NCBI GenBank assembly: GCA_905221605.1
Contig: CAJNDS010002117.1
Span: 1-62,000, forward strand
DNA from: Symbiodinium natans
Taxonomy: Eukaryota > Sar > Dinophyceae > Suessiales > Symbiodiniaceae
Direction of reading: 5' to 3'
DNA length: 62,000 nucleotides
Made by a program: the position numbers and the translations under genes. The notes under the pieces are model-generated. The model made no database searches and was not told the origin of the DNA. It saw only the letters and a program-made list of their open reading frames with translations. Shown here piece after piece: positions 21,920-34,439 of this stretch (positions are counted from its first letter, which is position 1; each line of letters begins with the position of its first letter).

Positions 21920-24170
21920 CGTTAGTCAGGGCTAAAAATCGCTAAAAAAAGCTACAATCCATGGAATTTGGCTGGTGCTGAGACTCGCTTCATGGGAACT
22001 TGTGGGACTTCTGTAGAGGCAGTGCCTGCAGCAAGCAAAACAAACGACTTATTACAATCAAACGCCAAGCCACTAGACTAGACCCATGACTGTCTAACCG
22101 AAGACGGACCCTGGAGCTGTTGCATCATGTGGCGTCTTTGCAATTTGGAGCACAGGCGCTTCAAACCAAAAGGCAAAGCAGCAAATTGCTCCAGACCACA
22201 TGCGAAGGGAGGTCCTTGCGGAAGTCTAAGGCCAGGTTCTTGATGACCAGGGTGGAGACCTCGAGCACTGATACATGAATGCGACATGCTGCACTGGATT
22301 GTAAGCATTTCGATGTGTCATAAGCATGTGAGAGGCCTCCTCACTGCCACGGCTACAGGGCCCTACAGGCCCCGGTTGCCTCCCACCTTTGCCAACAAGC
22401 TAGTGATCCGTCGTGGACAAACACCTCAACCAGGAAGGAGCTAAGCGGGCCTGCCTGTGGTAAGGGTAAGGGCAGGTGATGCGGGTGCGGTCGCGCAGGG
22501 CCTTTCAACATCAAACATCACCAGACTTCCGATAATCGTAGTGGTCGAGGGCCAAGTCCAGCACAAGACAGGCAGCTGCTAAGATCCGGTTAAAAATAAC
22601 TAGCACAACAGAACTAGCATAGCCTTTAGCCACTGGCAATGAAAGTGTTCAACAATGTTCAACATAAGATGAACGGAGGATCTTGGAGGGGCGCCTTCTG
22701 CCCGAGCCTTGCCGGCGGGATGGACGGCCTGGGCCCTTGCGGGGAAGCAGCTGTGGAGAGCAGCTCAGAGCTCGCGATTCCGGCTCGGGCTCCTTGACAG
22801 TATCGACTCGCTCCGGGCTCACATGTGTTGGTCTTGAAGTCTTGAAAGTGCTTCTTTTCAGGTACTTTCAAGCAGCCCTGCAAGGGCCTGCCCACTCGCA
22901 CCTTCCTTCTCGCCTCCGCGATCTAGAGGCAATGGCCTCATCAACACGTGTCTCAACTGATACTATGCTGGCTGAAAATTACATGGTTTCCCCCTTGCTT
23001 TTCAAGCTCCTGACGGGTGGCTGCTTTGGCATCCGGTCCCCTTTGCCAGTCGGTCGGAGGACACCCTGAAGCTTGCGACTCAATTCTGTGCAACTTGGTG
23101 AGGTGCGAAGCAAAAGCTGCAACTGAGGCGACCACAACATGGAACTTGTAGAGTTGTCACTCATGGGGACGAACCTGCCAGCAGGGAAATGGCCGGTCGC
23201 TTACACAGCTGCCAAAGCTGCGTCGGCAAAAAACTCTGACTGGACGCCGTCTGCGCGAGCAAGGCGTGAAAAGCTGAACATCCGTAGCCAAAACGGAAAC
23301 ATATAGGAGACTTGGCTATACGTTGGCATGTTATAGAGGAAGTTAAGCTAACCGTGTCCACCAATGGCAACTTTGGCAGATTTGGGTGTTGCACTCTCAG
23401 CTCTGATGCCAACCCGGGCCAGTTTGGCTGCGATGGGCTGAACTCCGGCGCAGCCGGATTAAACCTGTGCAAACTTGCCACAGCGGGTGCGTGGGCGCAC
23501 GCGCACAACTGCGAGGTGCTTCTCTGCAAGCCCAGGCCGGCGCTCAAAAAGAGGTTCGTGCTCAATCGCTTGCGTCACAGCCACCATTGGGATGGATTGG
23601 CAAGTTCACCTGGGACATGAAATTACACAAGCAGTGCAAGCAGTTTCGCAAGCTTCTTCAGACATGTCGCCAAATACCAAGTTCTTTGTTTGCAAGCATC
23701 GTGTGCTCAGTCTCAGATCTTGGCTATGAGGGCTCGCAGCTTTTGTGAGGCCGTATATCAGGCTTGACCCCACACGGCAGAAGAATCACACATGCGGTCA
23801 GCAAGCGGAGGATGCGCATCGCATTGCATCTCTGCCTGCCTGCTTTGCCTGCTTTGCCTGCTTTGCCTGCTACGCTCTAACTCCCCGCGGCCCTCTTTCT
23901 GCTCTCCTTGCCTGGCCAAGTCACCAAGTCACCCAATTCTTCTTTTTTTCAGGTCTTTGCCTGTGCAAACAGACCAGGCCAAGGCTTCGGATTGGCCTTT
24001 TCCAAGGTCACCTCAAGAGACGTCTCACGCGGCGTGACTCAGTATGGCCGTCAGTTGACCCGTTAGTTGACCAACTCGGTAAGGAGGAAAGACGAGACAC
24101 GACGAGGTCCGGGCTATCAGCGCACCTTTGCTCAAGGTCCAGGTGCAACCTCAGTCGAGTGCAAAGTTGG
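21920..24170. other. No recognisable gene; small tandem repeat near 23840
   Basis: A short tandem run of GCCTGCTTT lies at about 23837-23872. Other frames in this stretch carry no motif. It probably includes the 3' flank of the CS-domain gene. Confidence 0.35.
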
Positions 24171-24189
24171 GCATCAAACCGTGTTAGCA

Positions 24190-24564
24190 GAGCCAAAGCG
24201 TGCGACTCTTCAAAGTATCCCAGATTCCGGCCTTCTGGGCAGCACGGTGCGGCAAGCGCTCCCTCAACGAGTGTCTTTCCGCAATGCAAGACCTCGCATT
24301 CCAGCAACTCAGGCCCGGCGTATCAAAGGCACGTGCCAATGGCAAGCCAAACGTGAAAAAACTGAGGCGTGCTTTGAGAGACTTTGGCTGGAAGTGAACC
24401 TCAGCTTCAGGTCAAGCTTTCTGGTCAGCCAAAATGTTCAAGACGTGCAGCTGTGAACCTTGATGTCTGTCTTGGCCGCATCGCCAGGCACATGGACAGA
24501 AACCTCAACCTCTTCCGTGTCCTGCAGCTCTGCAAAGTCCAACCGCTTGGTGAATGCAGTTTCG
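24190..24564 (-). CDS. CS-domain (p23/NudC-like) protein, partial
   Basis: The exon at 24459-24564 is bounded by AG and a GT donor and holds 35 codons plus one base. It includes KRLDFAELQDTEEVEVSV followed by HVPGDAAKTDIK, the first strands of a CS domain, the beta-sandwich of p23 and NudC co-chaperones. A following piece near 24373-24387 reads PKSLK. Another at about 24210-24310 reads CEVLHCGKTLVEGALAAP, the typical second half of the domain (consensus V..G..L..G.L). The usual tryptophan strand reads GRNLGYFEE, so the fold may be modified or my splice choice may be wrong. CS proteins act as HSP90 or dynein-related co-chaperones. The upstream part of the gene is not resolved. Confidence 0.6.
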
Positions 24565-25289
24565 CTGACATCCGGTGCAAGATGGTGCAAGATGGTGCAA
24601 GCCTGCCGCCATTTGTAGGCATCGGTCGACCCACCCTGCTGCGGAGGCCTCGGCATGCAAAATTATGCAATACAGTAGCTGTGCTTCGACACCAGAGGAA
24701 AGGATGCGTTTGAGATCGTTTGAGCATCTGGCGGTGGCCCTGGAGGGGGGAAGGGAGGTACTCCAGGTGGTGCTCCAGGTCTGGGCAGCCCTCCAGCCGC
24801 AGCCACCGCCTTCCCAAAACAAACTCACAACAAAGCGAAACATCACGACAGCATCATCGCGACATGCCTTGGCTGCTGCTGCCATAGCAGCGCCTGTCCC
24901 CAAAGGTGAGAAGACATCATTACCGCTTTAAAGCTGCTGCTGGTGGGTGGCAGCGGCTGCTTGGTACCAGCCAGACAGTGACAGCGATTTGTCGGTCCAT
25001 CGCGTTTTGGATCGTTTTGGTCTGTTGATGTGCAAGACTCGATTGTCGTACGGGATTGTTTGTAAACACGTGAAAATCAGTCGCCCAAGCCCCACTCCAC
25101 GAAATGTCTAGCAGTCTAGCATTATGTGATCTTGGTTTGTCTGAAATTGTGCGTGCCTTGGCCGCCGCCGCCAAAGTGTTCCGTGTTGAGCAAGCGATCA
25201 TGAATTTTGGAATGTTGACTCTTTTCCCTCTGCAGCCCTTGCTGTAACATCTGACAAGCTTCAGCTGTGCATTGCTGTGTTTCTTGAGC

Positions 25290-26130
25290 ATTTCAAGAAA
25301 GGAGACCTCCATGCCGCTGCCAAGCCTCCAGGATTCTCTGGTGGCTCTGGAAACTTTTCCCAGATCTTGTCACCGTATCTGACGACAAGCTGCATGGCCT
25401 GAGATGTTTGCACAGCTTTTCGACTCGACATCGCGTCTTGCGCTGCACCTCGGACACGATGCCCTGTGGGTCCTGCAACGGCTCTATGGCCAATGCCTCA
25501 GCTTCTGCAGCTGGTCTTGGAGTCTTTGCCTTTTCGGAAGTCTAAGTGCTTGAACCTCGAGCTTGAGAGCCTCGATTTCTCGCGACAGTTCTCGCTCAGC
25601 TGCCAAAACCTCGATCCGCAGCATGAGAAGCTTGGCCGGAAGGCGGGCTAGTGGCGGGCTGTAAGGCACATGTTTATATCTTTCCTATCCTCAACATCTC
25701 CGCAACATTCCAAACCCAGAAGAGCAGTGCATGCTGCATGCAGCACTTTGGGAAAATCATGATGAACCAAGATCTGTTGGCGCATGTAGTGCTCAGGAGG
25801 ATTGAAATGAAAGATCTGGCAAACAAGCAAACAGCATTGCTTGCACCGCATTGCATCCACCGCAATCCACATTCATCTCGTGCAAGCTTAGGTCTGAGTC
25901 CAGCCACCGAGTTCCAAAACTTGGACGTAATGATACCTTTGGAAAAGAGCTTCCAATAGCCGCGGGCCTGAACGAACCATCGCCAAACGGCATTTGCCCT
26001 CTTTTGCAACAATCCACGCTCCACATCATCGGCTTGAGTACGGGACATCAGCATCAATCTTTTGCAGCAGAGACATGTCTCCAATGGCGCGCTGCATCAG
26101 CCGGTACCTCTTGCAAAGGTTGACGATGCT
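25290..26130 (-). CDS. Candidate coiled-coil gene
   Basis: Minus-strand pieces in order: LCKRYRLMQRAIGDMSLLQK (about 26045-26120), a tryptophan-rich piece (LLQKRANAVWRWFVQARGYW, about 25950-26020), a strong heptad-like helix (LAAERELSREIEALKLEVQ, about 25540-25610) and VVRYGDKIWEKFPEPPE (about 25345-25400). Each reads as protein but in different frames, as expected for short introns. No family name can be given. It may be continuous with the CS-domain gene downstream, which would make it the N-terminal part of a NudC-like protein; that is inference. Confidence 0.45.
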
Positions 26131-26409
26131 AAAACTGTTAAAAACTTAAAGCCGTGAGCACACGCGAGGGAGCCGCGAACCATGATCGATGCATGCTGAT
26201 CCGACTCGTTCTTTCAGGACTCTGGAATCTGGAGCACTTGAGCAGATCTTTCGCATGCGCCGGCAGCTTGCACACCCACTGATCTCCAGGTATGTCCTAC
26301 ATCAGCAAGAAAGTACGGCACCTTGAAAACATCTACAGCAAGACATGCGATGTTTACAGCAACAGGACGCCAGGCATCTCTGTTCATTTAAGACCGCTGT
26401 ATTCTTCGC

Positions 26410-26810
26410 TTGCTCGGCTTGTTCTTTACAGCTGTGCCAGTACAAAAAACACAGCTCCAAGCTGTTCCATTCAACACATCATGTATCAGCTTCTTGCCGT
26501 CCTTGGCAAACTCGCCTTGAAACTTGTCTTTCAGTTGCTCGTAGGCCTTCTCTGATCTTCATCAATTCCACAACCGGAGTATTCTCAACTGCAACAGAAC
26601 ATGGAGGAAGCAGAGAGCTCCACAAGCAAGCCAAGAACGGCTTCGAACAGCTTGTAGAAAACGGAGTACGCTGCTGCAGCCTGGATCTTGTCCTCTGGCA
26701 GCGCATTCCTCGGATAAGTGGGCTTCACCTCAGACATAACTTTGTTCCGCAAGCGAAGTGTGAATTCGACGATTCGGGCACAGCCATGGATGGACACAGC
26801 ACAAGCTGGA
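26410..26810 (-). CDS. Candidate two-exon gene fragment
   Basis: The upstream piece reads RNKVMSEVKPTYPRNALPED, then KIQAAAAYSVFYKLFEAV (about 26640-26760). After a probable intron (an acceptor ends ..GATCAG near 26551) the downstream piece reads KAYEQLKDKFQGEFAKDGKK (about 26490-26550). Both are helical and charged. I do not recognise the family. Orientation fits the array. Confidence 0.45.
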
Positions 26811-26886
26811 CTAAGGCACAAGCGCCCAGCTCCTCCAATGAATCCGGTTGCCTCACGCAGTATGGCGCGTTTGGGACTTCACTGTT

Positions 26887-27081
26887 TCATCCACGCGAGA
26901 GGTCAGTAGTCCACCAACATGAATGCATCAATGCTGTTTGAAGCCTCAAGGCCATCCAAAAGCTGACCGCCGAAGAAATGACCAGGCTGACTGCCACCAC
27001 AACGCCCACCGCCAGCCTCGGATTTCTGAGCATGGGCGGCGCTCCCTGATGCTCTGTAACAGCTGGGACAGCGACAGCCAT
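26887..27081 (-). CDS. Possible membrane-segment exon
   Basis: The minus frame contains a strongly hydrophobic run (RLAVGVVVAVSLVISSAVSF) that would span a membrane. The opposite strand also reads plausibly over the same bases, so this is weak. Confidence 0.2.
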   Translation of the reverse strand: MAVAVPAVTEHQGAPPMLRNPRLAVGVVVAVSLVISSAVSFWMALRLQTALMHSCWWTTDLSRG

Positions 27082-27802
27082 GCTGCCATGCTGGATTGGC
27101 GTCGAGCCCGGAGCCTGCGTTGAAGGAGCAAGGCTGCTACAGTGCTACAGCAATTGGGATGTTGGCATGATGTTCTTGCCATCGGTGTGTGGAGTCAGCC
27201 CACCTTGTCAATTCCGCGACTGTCCAGCCCACGCCATTGCGGGGAATGTGTGAAGTCTCGACATTACAGATGATTTCTTGGAGATGCGTGCTCATGAATG
27301 ACCGCGCAGTACGGGTTTTGGCTTTTCTTCTGGAACTTGTGAGATGAGATCAGTGAAGCTGGATGCACAAAGGACAGGGTCCCGGATGGCTCAAGCCCTG
27401 CTTTACAATCAGGTAGGCCGGCATGACGCGTGGATGCTGTATGCAGGGCGTGGTCACCCATCGAACCCATCTATGCAAGCTGCGGGAAGGGGGTGAGATT
27501 CTGGTATCGTCCTGTCTTGCTCCTGTCTGGTACAGCTCATTGCTTGTCCATGCTTGTCCCTCAGTGCTGCGACATGCAAAAGCGACAGCAGCTTGGGCCG
27601 CTCCCGAGTCCCAAAGCTTCCCATCACCGACAAACCAGGCCACAAGTTGACATCGGGCGTCAGCCGCCAGATTGCTGCAGATGCTCAAAAGGCCTTTTGA
27701 AACGAAGAAGCATGCCGCCTTGTCCCATCGAATGCACCATTTGATGACACTGCGAATGGGGGGGGCACGATTCTGACTCGTACTCTCACATCGAGTCAGA
27801 AT

Positions 27803-28770
27803 CTAACCGCTACCATCTTCGTCTGCACGTGCTTTGGAACCCAGGCTCCTCGCAAGCTTACTGAAGAGATTTCGAAGAGAAGGCAAGCCTGTGCTATCCT
27901 GCGCCTCTCCTAACACCCCGAAAGCTGGCCTTGCTCGTTGCACAGTCTGTTCGGTGGCCTGGTGAACTTTAGGGGCTGATGTTTGGAGCATGTATGTGCG
28001 CGTGTAAGTGTAAGCCCTATAGCTTAGACAGGAGACAGGTTTGCTTTGAACCGTCGCCTGTGCGATGGCAATCTCGCTGGCAGCCTGCAGCAAGATGCCA
28101 GAGTACTGACAGTATAAAGCATCAACTCGACCCGCACTCGACAGTCCTGAAGCTGACGGAGCTTTGAAAGTAGTGCTCCAAGGCTGTCAAGGCCTTTGGC
28201 CACAACCTCCACACCGCAGTTCTCACTCCCTTCTGCACCGCATGGGGTCAAAGTTGCCTGGCCTCTCCGCTTCGGGCCTCAATCTCTTGGGACAGCATGG
28301 CGTTCGCTCGCTGTAGACCTCGTTCACTGTATAGCGAGGAGTTTCAATTCGATGTATTTCGAGGGACATGAGAGAAGGTGCTAAGATGTGCTACTGGTAA
28401 ATACTGGTAAGTGTCGCCTATCCCTGCTCGGTTGAGGGCCACATGTGCGTGTCTGGCTTTTTGGGTGAGACGGGTGCAAGACTGCTGAGCTACAGGCTTG
28501 CTCGCTTCCAGCGCTTGTGCTTCGACAAGGCAGACATTGGATCCTGCACATAGGAAACAAGCTGAGCAACTGCCGCAGATTTTGCGGAATTGGATCACCT
28601 GTTGCAGATCGCTCGCGTGCTCCGAAGGACCTGAGACACAGGAACAGGCACGCGGGCTGCATCGCTTGCCCAAGTATGGCCTCTTGTGCATTCTGCACTT
28701 GGGCATGCTCCTGTGCTTCAGCATCTCTCAAACTTTCACAAGGTGGCAACGTCGGCGTTAAGTTATGGCT
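27803..28770 (-). CDS. Candidate multi-exon coiled-coil protein
   Basis: Pieces in order on the minus strand: CESLRDAEAQEHAQVQNAQE (about 28690-28760), HASDLQQVIQFRKI (about 28580-28625), VEAQALEASKPVAQQSCTR (about 28470-28535), GLQRANAMLSQEIEARSGEA (about 28265-28330), LDSLGALLSKLRQLQDCRV (about 28125-28180), ASEIAIAQATVQSKP (about 28035-28085) and a final piece beginning APKVHQATEQTVQ with a stop at 27803. All are Ala/Gln/Leu/Glu-rich helices. The protein is probably a long rod, as in cytoskeletal or flagellar proteins. Function unknown. Confidence 0.5.
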
Positions 28771-28779
28771 TAGGACACT

Positions 28780-29980
28780 TACGACCCAAAAACCAGGAGA
28801 GCTGCACACGAAGCAGCTGCAAAATTGCAGCAGAGCTTGCTGCGACTGCGAACCTTAAGGCACCGGCGGCTTTCGTGCTCGTCTGACTTGGCTGAACCTT
28901 GACAGTGCAGGGTGCAATTATTCAACTTGCAACAATTCGCAAAAACTTGCAATGCCGCCGACCAGCACTGGTGCACAAACAGCAGTTCGAGCACAATTCA
29001 AGCCACGTCGTCTACGGCGGCAAAGTGCTCGCAGCCCATGAGCGGTGACTTCGGGTGGGGTTGGGGGATGTTGGGTGAGCATAAGTTGCCGAATAGTTCC
29101 TTTCTCACAACATTGGTTTTCTTCGTTTTTCCAACCGCGGGGAAGGCTTGGAATCAACTTGTCACGCAGCCCGGGTCCGCAACCCCCGTCCAGTCTCACA
29201 TTCACTTTAGGGTAACGGGATGCAAGGGGGACTTGGTCTTTACACTGAGGCTTCAGAGTTTCGGAGTTGGCTGGTTGGCGACCAACGCTTATCTTTTCAG
29301 GCCTCCCTTCGCCCCAGCAACCCACTTGCAAAATTCGAGAACATTATTCCGCGGCGTTCCCCCCCCCCCTCCACCGCCGCGCACAGCCGCATCTGACCTT
29401 AACGTGCTCAGGGAGTGGCTCTGAGTCTGGCCATCGCTGTGTTCTGACGCCTCACTTGCAGCTGCTCCTCATCATGCTCGCATGACGAGAATGCAGGCGG
29501 GCATTCGTGCAGCAGAATCTAGCACATCAACTTCGGCTTGATCTGATGTTTAGTCCTGTGTCCGATGACGCAGTCCCAGAGACGTTTGAAGGGGATGGCG
29601 GGACCTGATCGACGTCTAGGATGGAAACATCTACGGAAGACGTCAAGGACGGCGGCTGCCTGCACCTGCGGCTTCAACTCCTCAGCCGGGGCCTCTTTCG
29701 GAAAGATCCCTGTGATTCCCTAAGTAGAACTGTTCATGGCGTGACACACTCCCCCGCGATCCCGGTTCCACAGCGCCTGCGGGACCCCAGAAGGGGGTCT
29801 GGACCACGGCGCCCTCTCTCTTGGGAGAGGGGTCTCGTCCATGTAGTGCGGAGCCTGAGGAGCCTGATGAGATCTGAGACTCAGCTTTATGACTTTATGA
29901 CGCGCTGCGGACATCTGCGAACTGCCCATGGGGCCCTCACCAGTCTGGCATCTGGCCACCTGCCATAAGGCTCTTGCTGC
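28780..29980. other. No recognisable gene
   Basis: The stretch contains a run of ten C bases near 29361. Weak frames occur on both strands. Confidence 0.35.
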
Positions 29981-29989
29981 ACTCCCGGC

Positions 29990-31320
29990 GCCTGAAGTGA
30001 GGCGGATATGTCAATATTCCTTGAAGTTCCAGGCGACAGCTTTTCGAGCCATAGATCGGCTGAGCACAGAACTCGATTGAGCACAGCACCCACGCCTGCA
30101 GCTGCACCCACACCTTTGCCGTCGGCCAAGAATGCACACACACACACACACTGAAATGCACTGCAAAGAGTTTACAATCCGGCCTGCTGCTCCAACCCCG
30201 GCTGCAGCGACCTCGCAGGCTGGTGGTCCATGATGCTAGAGTAGTTGACGTCATGCTTCATCAAATTCTCATCACAAAGCCCGAGTGTTCACAAAAGCAC
30301 CATCACTCCAAAACAGCTCGCACCTCACATTGTGCTCTGAGCTCGGCACGTCGGGGTTCACGGTGGTTAGTGCTGCCCCTGCCACAGCGCCACTGGTGAG
30401 GCCCAGGGCAGCTCCAGAAGCGGCCCCTCCCGCAGCGCCAACCTTGAGTCGGAGACGCGCCGACACGGCCAGTCTGTTGACAGTCTGACAGAAACATGAT
30501 AACAGTGACAGGACTTTTGTTTACCCCTCCCCCGAAGCGACCATTTCCTTAGAGCAACAGAATGGCGCTCGTTGTAAAGCCAATGAAGCCCGTTGGAGTG
30601 CACACCAGACATGATTGTGTTAGTTCGCGTTCGCAAGTATTCGTGGCGACTTTTCGGCGTGCGTTCTGGGTGTGTTTATGTGTGTTCTGAGCCAGCGGAC
30701 AAGACCGCCTCCACTGGAGCCGCCTAAAGCGGCCCCACTGCCTGCACCTGCGACGGCGCCTGTGACGGCTCCCACCAGAGCTCCAGCAATGATGTCCTCC
30801 GGGCGACTCCAGGGTTTAAATTGCGCGCATTGACGAATCATTGAATTGGCATTGGCAGAGCATGATGTTCTGATGTTCTTTGCAGATCTTTCTGCAGATC
30901 TTTGAAGAGCACTCCTCCACCACGACGGGCGTGCGCAGCTCTCGGTGCCTCTCAGCAAAGCCTCCACACTAACCGGCACAAGCGAGACGATCCCGTGGAC
31001 AATGAAGCTGCTCTAAGGCCATGAGCTGTCAATAGCTGGCCTCGAGAGGACGGCTGCTCGGGACCTCTGCTTAAAGGATGCGATACAATCGTAAGGACAG
31101 CAAGGGAACCACGGCATCGGGGCCCTGACCCGCTCCGGGTGCTGACCGATCTTGCGGACGATCCTGAATGCTTTGCGCGAAAAGCATGCAACACAACACA
31201 GCAAAGCCAGAGCCGCGAAACGAAAAGAGCCGTCCTCGGCCCGGGAGGCATATCCCGCATTCGCCTGCAAGCATCCAAGAACCTAAGAACCCAATGACAA
31301 TGGCAAGCGGCCAACAGTGC
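29990..31320 (-). CDS. Glycine-zipper protein, multi-exon
   Basis: Four successive minus-strand pieces, in different frames, carry the same Gly/Ala periodicity: DIIAGALVGAVTGAVAGAGS (about 30735-30800), GAAGGAASGAALGLTSGAVA (about 30370-30440), VAAAGVGAAGRIVNSLQ (about 30165-30215) and GKGVGAAAGVGAVLNRVL (about 30070-30125). GxxxG-type spacing packs helices in membranes (glycine-zipper families). Upstream, about 31230-31320, a hydrophobic segment (PLAIVIGFLGSWMLAG) may be an N-terminal membrane helix of the same gene. Function cannot be named. Finding the same motif in four frames on one strand argues for real exons over chance. Confidence 0.5.
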
Positions 31321-31329
31321 AAAAGCGGA

Positions 31330-32920
31330 ACCTTCGCCTCAGGGCTGCCAGCATCCAGGAAGCTCCTCCTGCATTCAAAGGGGGGCGCCTGCCAAAAACT
31401 AACCTTCTGCAGAGGTCTACTTCCATCTGAGCTGGTCTGACCACTCTGTCAACAAATCCTCTTCACTGTACAAGTCGCAATGGTCCCCAAACCCATTGTT
31501 CCAAGGAGGGTCTCCCGAAAATTCTACAGGCCATGACTGAAAATCTTGACGCTTTGCAATGCTGTTGACTCTTGCTCGGTCCATCACCTATTGTGTTTGT
31601 TGCTGTTGCCAGTTCTATCGCGTTTCCTGCTGTTGCTGCTGCAGTACCAGCACGACCAGAACTACCGCTATCACTATGAAGCCATGGGCAGGCTTAAGAA
31701 TTTGGTGTGCATGTCAGTTCACGTTGTCCTGATGTCTTCACCACTGGCTGCATCGACGGCACAGAGTCCATCGCCCAGACGAGACTGGAGGAAAAAAGGC
31801 ATGTCCGCGTATCGTTCAAGCCACAGCAAACATCAATGCAGCTGGGCAAGAATGCAAGGATGAGGCCTGTCTGCACAAAGGGTCAGAGCCGTTTGACTGG
31901 CCCAGACACCACGCCACTGCCTGGGCAAACGTCACACGGGTGGCTTTATGATTGTTTCTTGTTGCCCATACTTGGTACACCTCTTTGGACGAGGGATGCC
32001 CCCAGCCGTTCCCAAGAGGGCTCTTGAACTTCACAAAGTACTAATATGTACTCATTTACAATTACCTGGAGGGCGGTTGGTTTCACGGGACTTCCAGCTC
32101 AGGAGACGGCGGCACAAAGAACTCCCAGGTGGCGCCTGGAGATTATTAGAGGTTTGGCGAACCAAAGGCCGTGCAGTCCCCCCCCCCCAGCCACTACTCC
32201 AAGCTTGCCTGGAGAAGCGGCGGCCTGCGCGGAGTCTCGAGTTCTAACTTCTCTAATCTTAAGGGATTCTTAAGGGTGTCCCTTGTGAACTCCAAACATC
32301 ACCCTGGTACATGTGAGCTAGATCCCCACCTCTCCGTCCGCGATCGCCATCTGACCTCACGAAAGATCCGACATCCAGGAACAGTGAGGGGATCTTTGAA
32401 GAGGCACTTAAGGACCGGATTTGCGACAGCCTTCGATACGGCATTGCGCATGGCAGCCAAAAGAGTGTCGCTCTACAGATCAGAAAGGCTGCAATGCTGG
32501 GATTTTACATGGGTTCGGGCATGTTGCTGAATGATGCTGACTGCACATGTCGCGTAGCTTTGGCCTGTATCAGACTGACTGCTGCATGAACGAAGCGTCC
32601 AGCCAAGCCCGCGCAAGTAATGATGACATGGCATCTAGCAGCCATATTAAGCCGAAGGTCCAGCCTCGCGCAACAGAGGTATGGCTGTGGAAGGTTTTAG
32701 CTTTCGCAAATCGCCCGTTCTCGAGCACTTGGCTTTTTGCGGCTTGTGCAATATAATCGAGGCAATCGAGCTGAGGCTAACACGGAGGCTAACAAGCGCC
32801 CCAGGGGGGGAGTCTGGGAGCTTCGTCTAAGAGTTGACATTACAGTTTCGCACTGATGCCATAGTCTCGTCTCTGATTGGTGATCTTTTGTTGGTAGTTA
32901 ATGCTAGTTACTTTGCCCCG
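31330..32920. other. No firmly recognisable gene
   Basis: A minus piece at about 32300-32450 (MRNAVSKAVANPVLKCLFKD) may be an exon. The rest gives no motif. A run of ten C bases lies near 32180. Confidence 0.3.
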
Positions 32921-32927
32921 AGTCGTG

Positions 32928-33311
32928 TCACGGGTTTTTGTTCGCGGAGTCGTGGAGTGTGGAGAGTGCCTTCTCATGTGGCCTGCATGGGGCGAACAAA
33001 TTCGGGTGTTTGCAAAGGTTGCAAAGTTTGCTTACAGGCACATGGGTCCGCTCGGTCCAGCGGATCACTTGCATCACTTCATCTGCAACCATCTGCTGGC
33101 CAATGCGACGATGCCCAGCAACACCTGGCGAACATGCGCTTTCAATCAGCCAGATCGCGTAAGGCTCGAGTTTGCCGGCGCCACCACTGCAGCACAGCCA
33201 AACCAGCCGGCCAGGGTCAGCGACCTTCATCACACGACCGCGGCAGTAGTTCAAGCAAACAGTTGGCAACCTTCCAATCTGAGGAGGAGACGCCATGATG
33301 CAGGCAGCCAC
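32928..33311 (-). CDS. Candidate exon, function unknown
   Basis: A 128-codon minus frame reads plausibly in its middle (CSGGAGKLEPYAIWLIESAC, QMVADEVMQVIRWTERTHV). No family is recognised and no splice borders are fixed. The opposite frame (32834-33298) is about as long but rich in Ser/Arg and less protein-like. Confidence 0.3.
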   Translation of the reverse strand: MAACIMASPPQIGRLPTVCLNYCRGRVMKVADPGRLVWLCCSGGAGKLEPYAIWLIESACSPGVAGHRRIGQQMVADEVMQVIRWTERTHVPVSKLCNLCKHPNLFAPCRPHEKALSTLHDSANKNP

Positions 33312-33735
33312 AACGACTCCTGCTAGGACCTACAGAGAAGGCAAACATCACATTGCAGAAGATAGGTTGGAGAGCAGCCCCTAGCCGCACCGAGCTCCGT
33401 GCAGACGTGATTGCCTGGGCCGGGACGGGGTGATTCCAACATCCGCCCTCTACGAACGTTCGAAGCCTCCCAGAGGTCCATCCCCAGCAAGTAGGCAACC
33501 TCAGCAGGCTCGTTGGCTTCTGCAATCTACCCGTCCAGAGCAATACTACGGTAGCGGATTGAATCTTCAGGCTTGAGAAGATGAGCCATGTTCAACCTAG
33601 TACAGCTACTGAGCAGGGCCACTCACCCATGGCCCTTCACAACTTCGTAGAACTTCGCATGCCGTGTGGCCATGGCTCCGGTCCATGCCCCTGTCCCAGG
33701 CAAAGGGACGCCGACGAACCTTGTGATGAAACATG

Positions 33736-34430
33736 CTAGGCTGCTAGGCTGCTAGGCCCACTCCTCACCATGCTGGAGTACCTCGCCTCGCTCACACTTG
33801 CTATCACTTGCTCAGGGTCATACGCGGCGACACCCACCCATCGGTCATGGGCTCCGATCGGCTCTGTCTTCCTGATCGGGCAGCAGCTTGAGTGCCGCAA
33901 GCACCATAACTTGAAGCACAATTGGCTGCTTTCGTGCCAGGCCGCTGTGCTGCACGTTTTAGCAGCGGTGACAGCAGCTGCTTCATCTTTTCAATCCTTG
34001 CCGACGTCAGGAATTGGAATGCCACTGTCCGCGAATGCCTTGCAGCCGTCCTGAGCGCTGTAAGGATCAGCGGGATTGGTATCATGTTGCCCACAATACA
34101 GAGCAACATCACCTGGCTTGCACAGGGCCGAGTGCTTTGCTGGAGAGTTCTCCTGTTTGCGGCTGTAAAGCGGTTGTTTCAAAATGCGGTGGTTAAAACG
34201 ATTCTTGACGATCTCCTGTTGCAGCCACGGGATCAACTATTGCACAGCTTCCCAATACCAAAGTAGCATGCGGCGCATTTGAACGTTTCGATCGCAGTCA
34301 CCTGAGGACTAGACCATGCTGTGCATGCGACATTGAAAGCCTGATGGCCTGCGGCACGGCCAGTCCCATCCACAAGCCGACTGGCACGCCTCCGCGAAGC
34401 TCGACCTAGCAGTTTGAACATAAGATCCGG
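33736..34430 (-). CDS. Candidate multi-exon gene, function unknown
   Basis: Pieces in order: SSPQVTAIETFKCAACYFGI (about 34260-34320), a Cys-containing piece LCKPGDVALYCGQHDTNPAD with GCKAFADSGIPIPDVGKD (about 33990-34135), and GAHDRWVGVAAYDPEQVIAS (about 33800-33865). They are in different frames with room for short introns. Spaced cysteines suggest a secreted or lumenal protein, but I see no signal peptide and cannot name a family. Confidence 0.4.
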
Positions 34431-34439
34431 CATCCACAG

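Noticed and set aside
26218-26289. Plus-strand exon candidate with TTTCAG|G and CCAG|GTATGT borders (GALEQIFRMRRQLAHPLIS)
   Set aside because: It is neat in isolation, but it would be a lone plus-strand exon inside a minus-strand array, with no partner exons found. Left as unproven.
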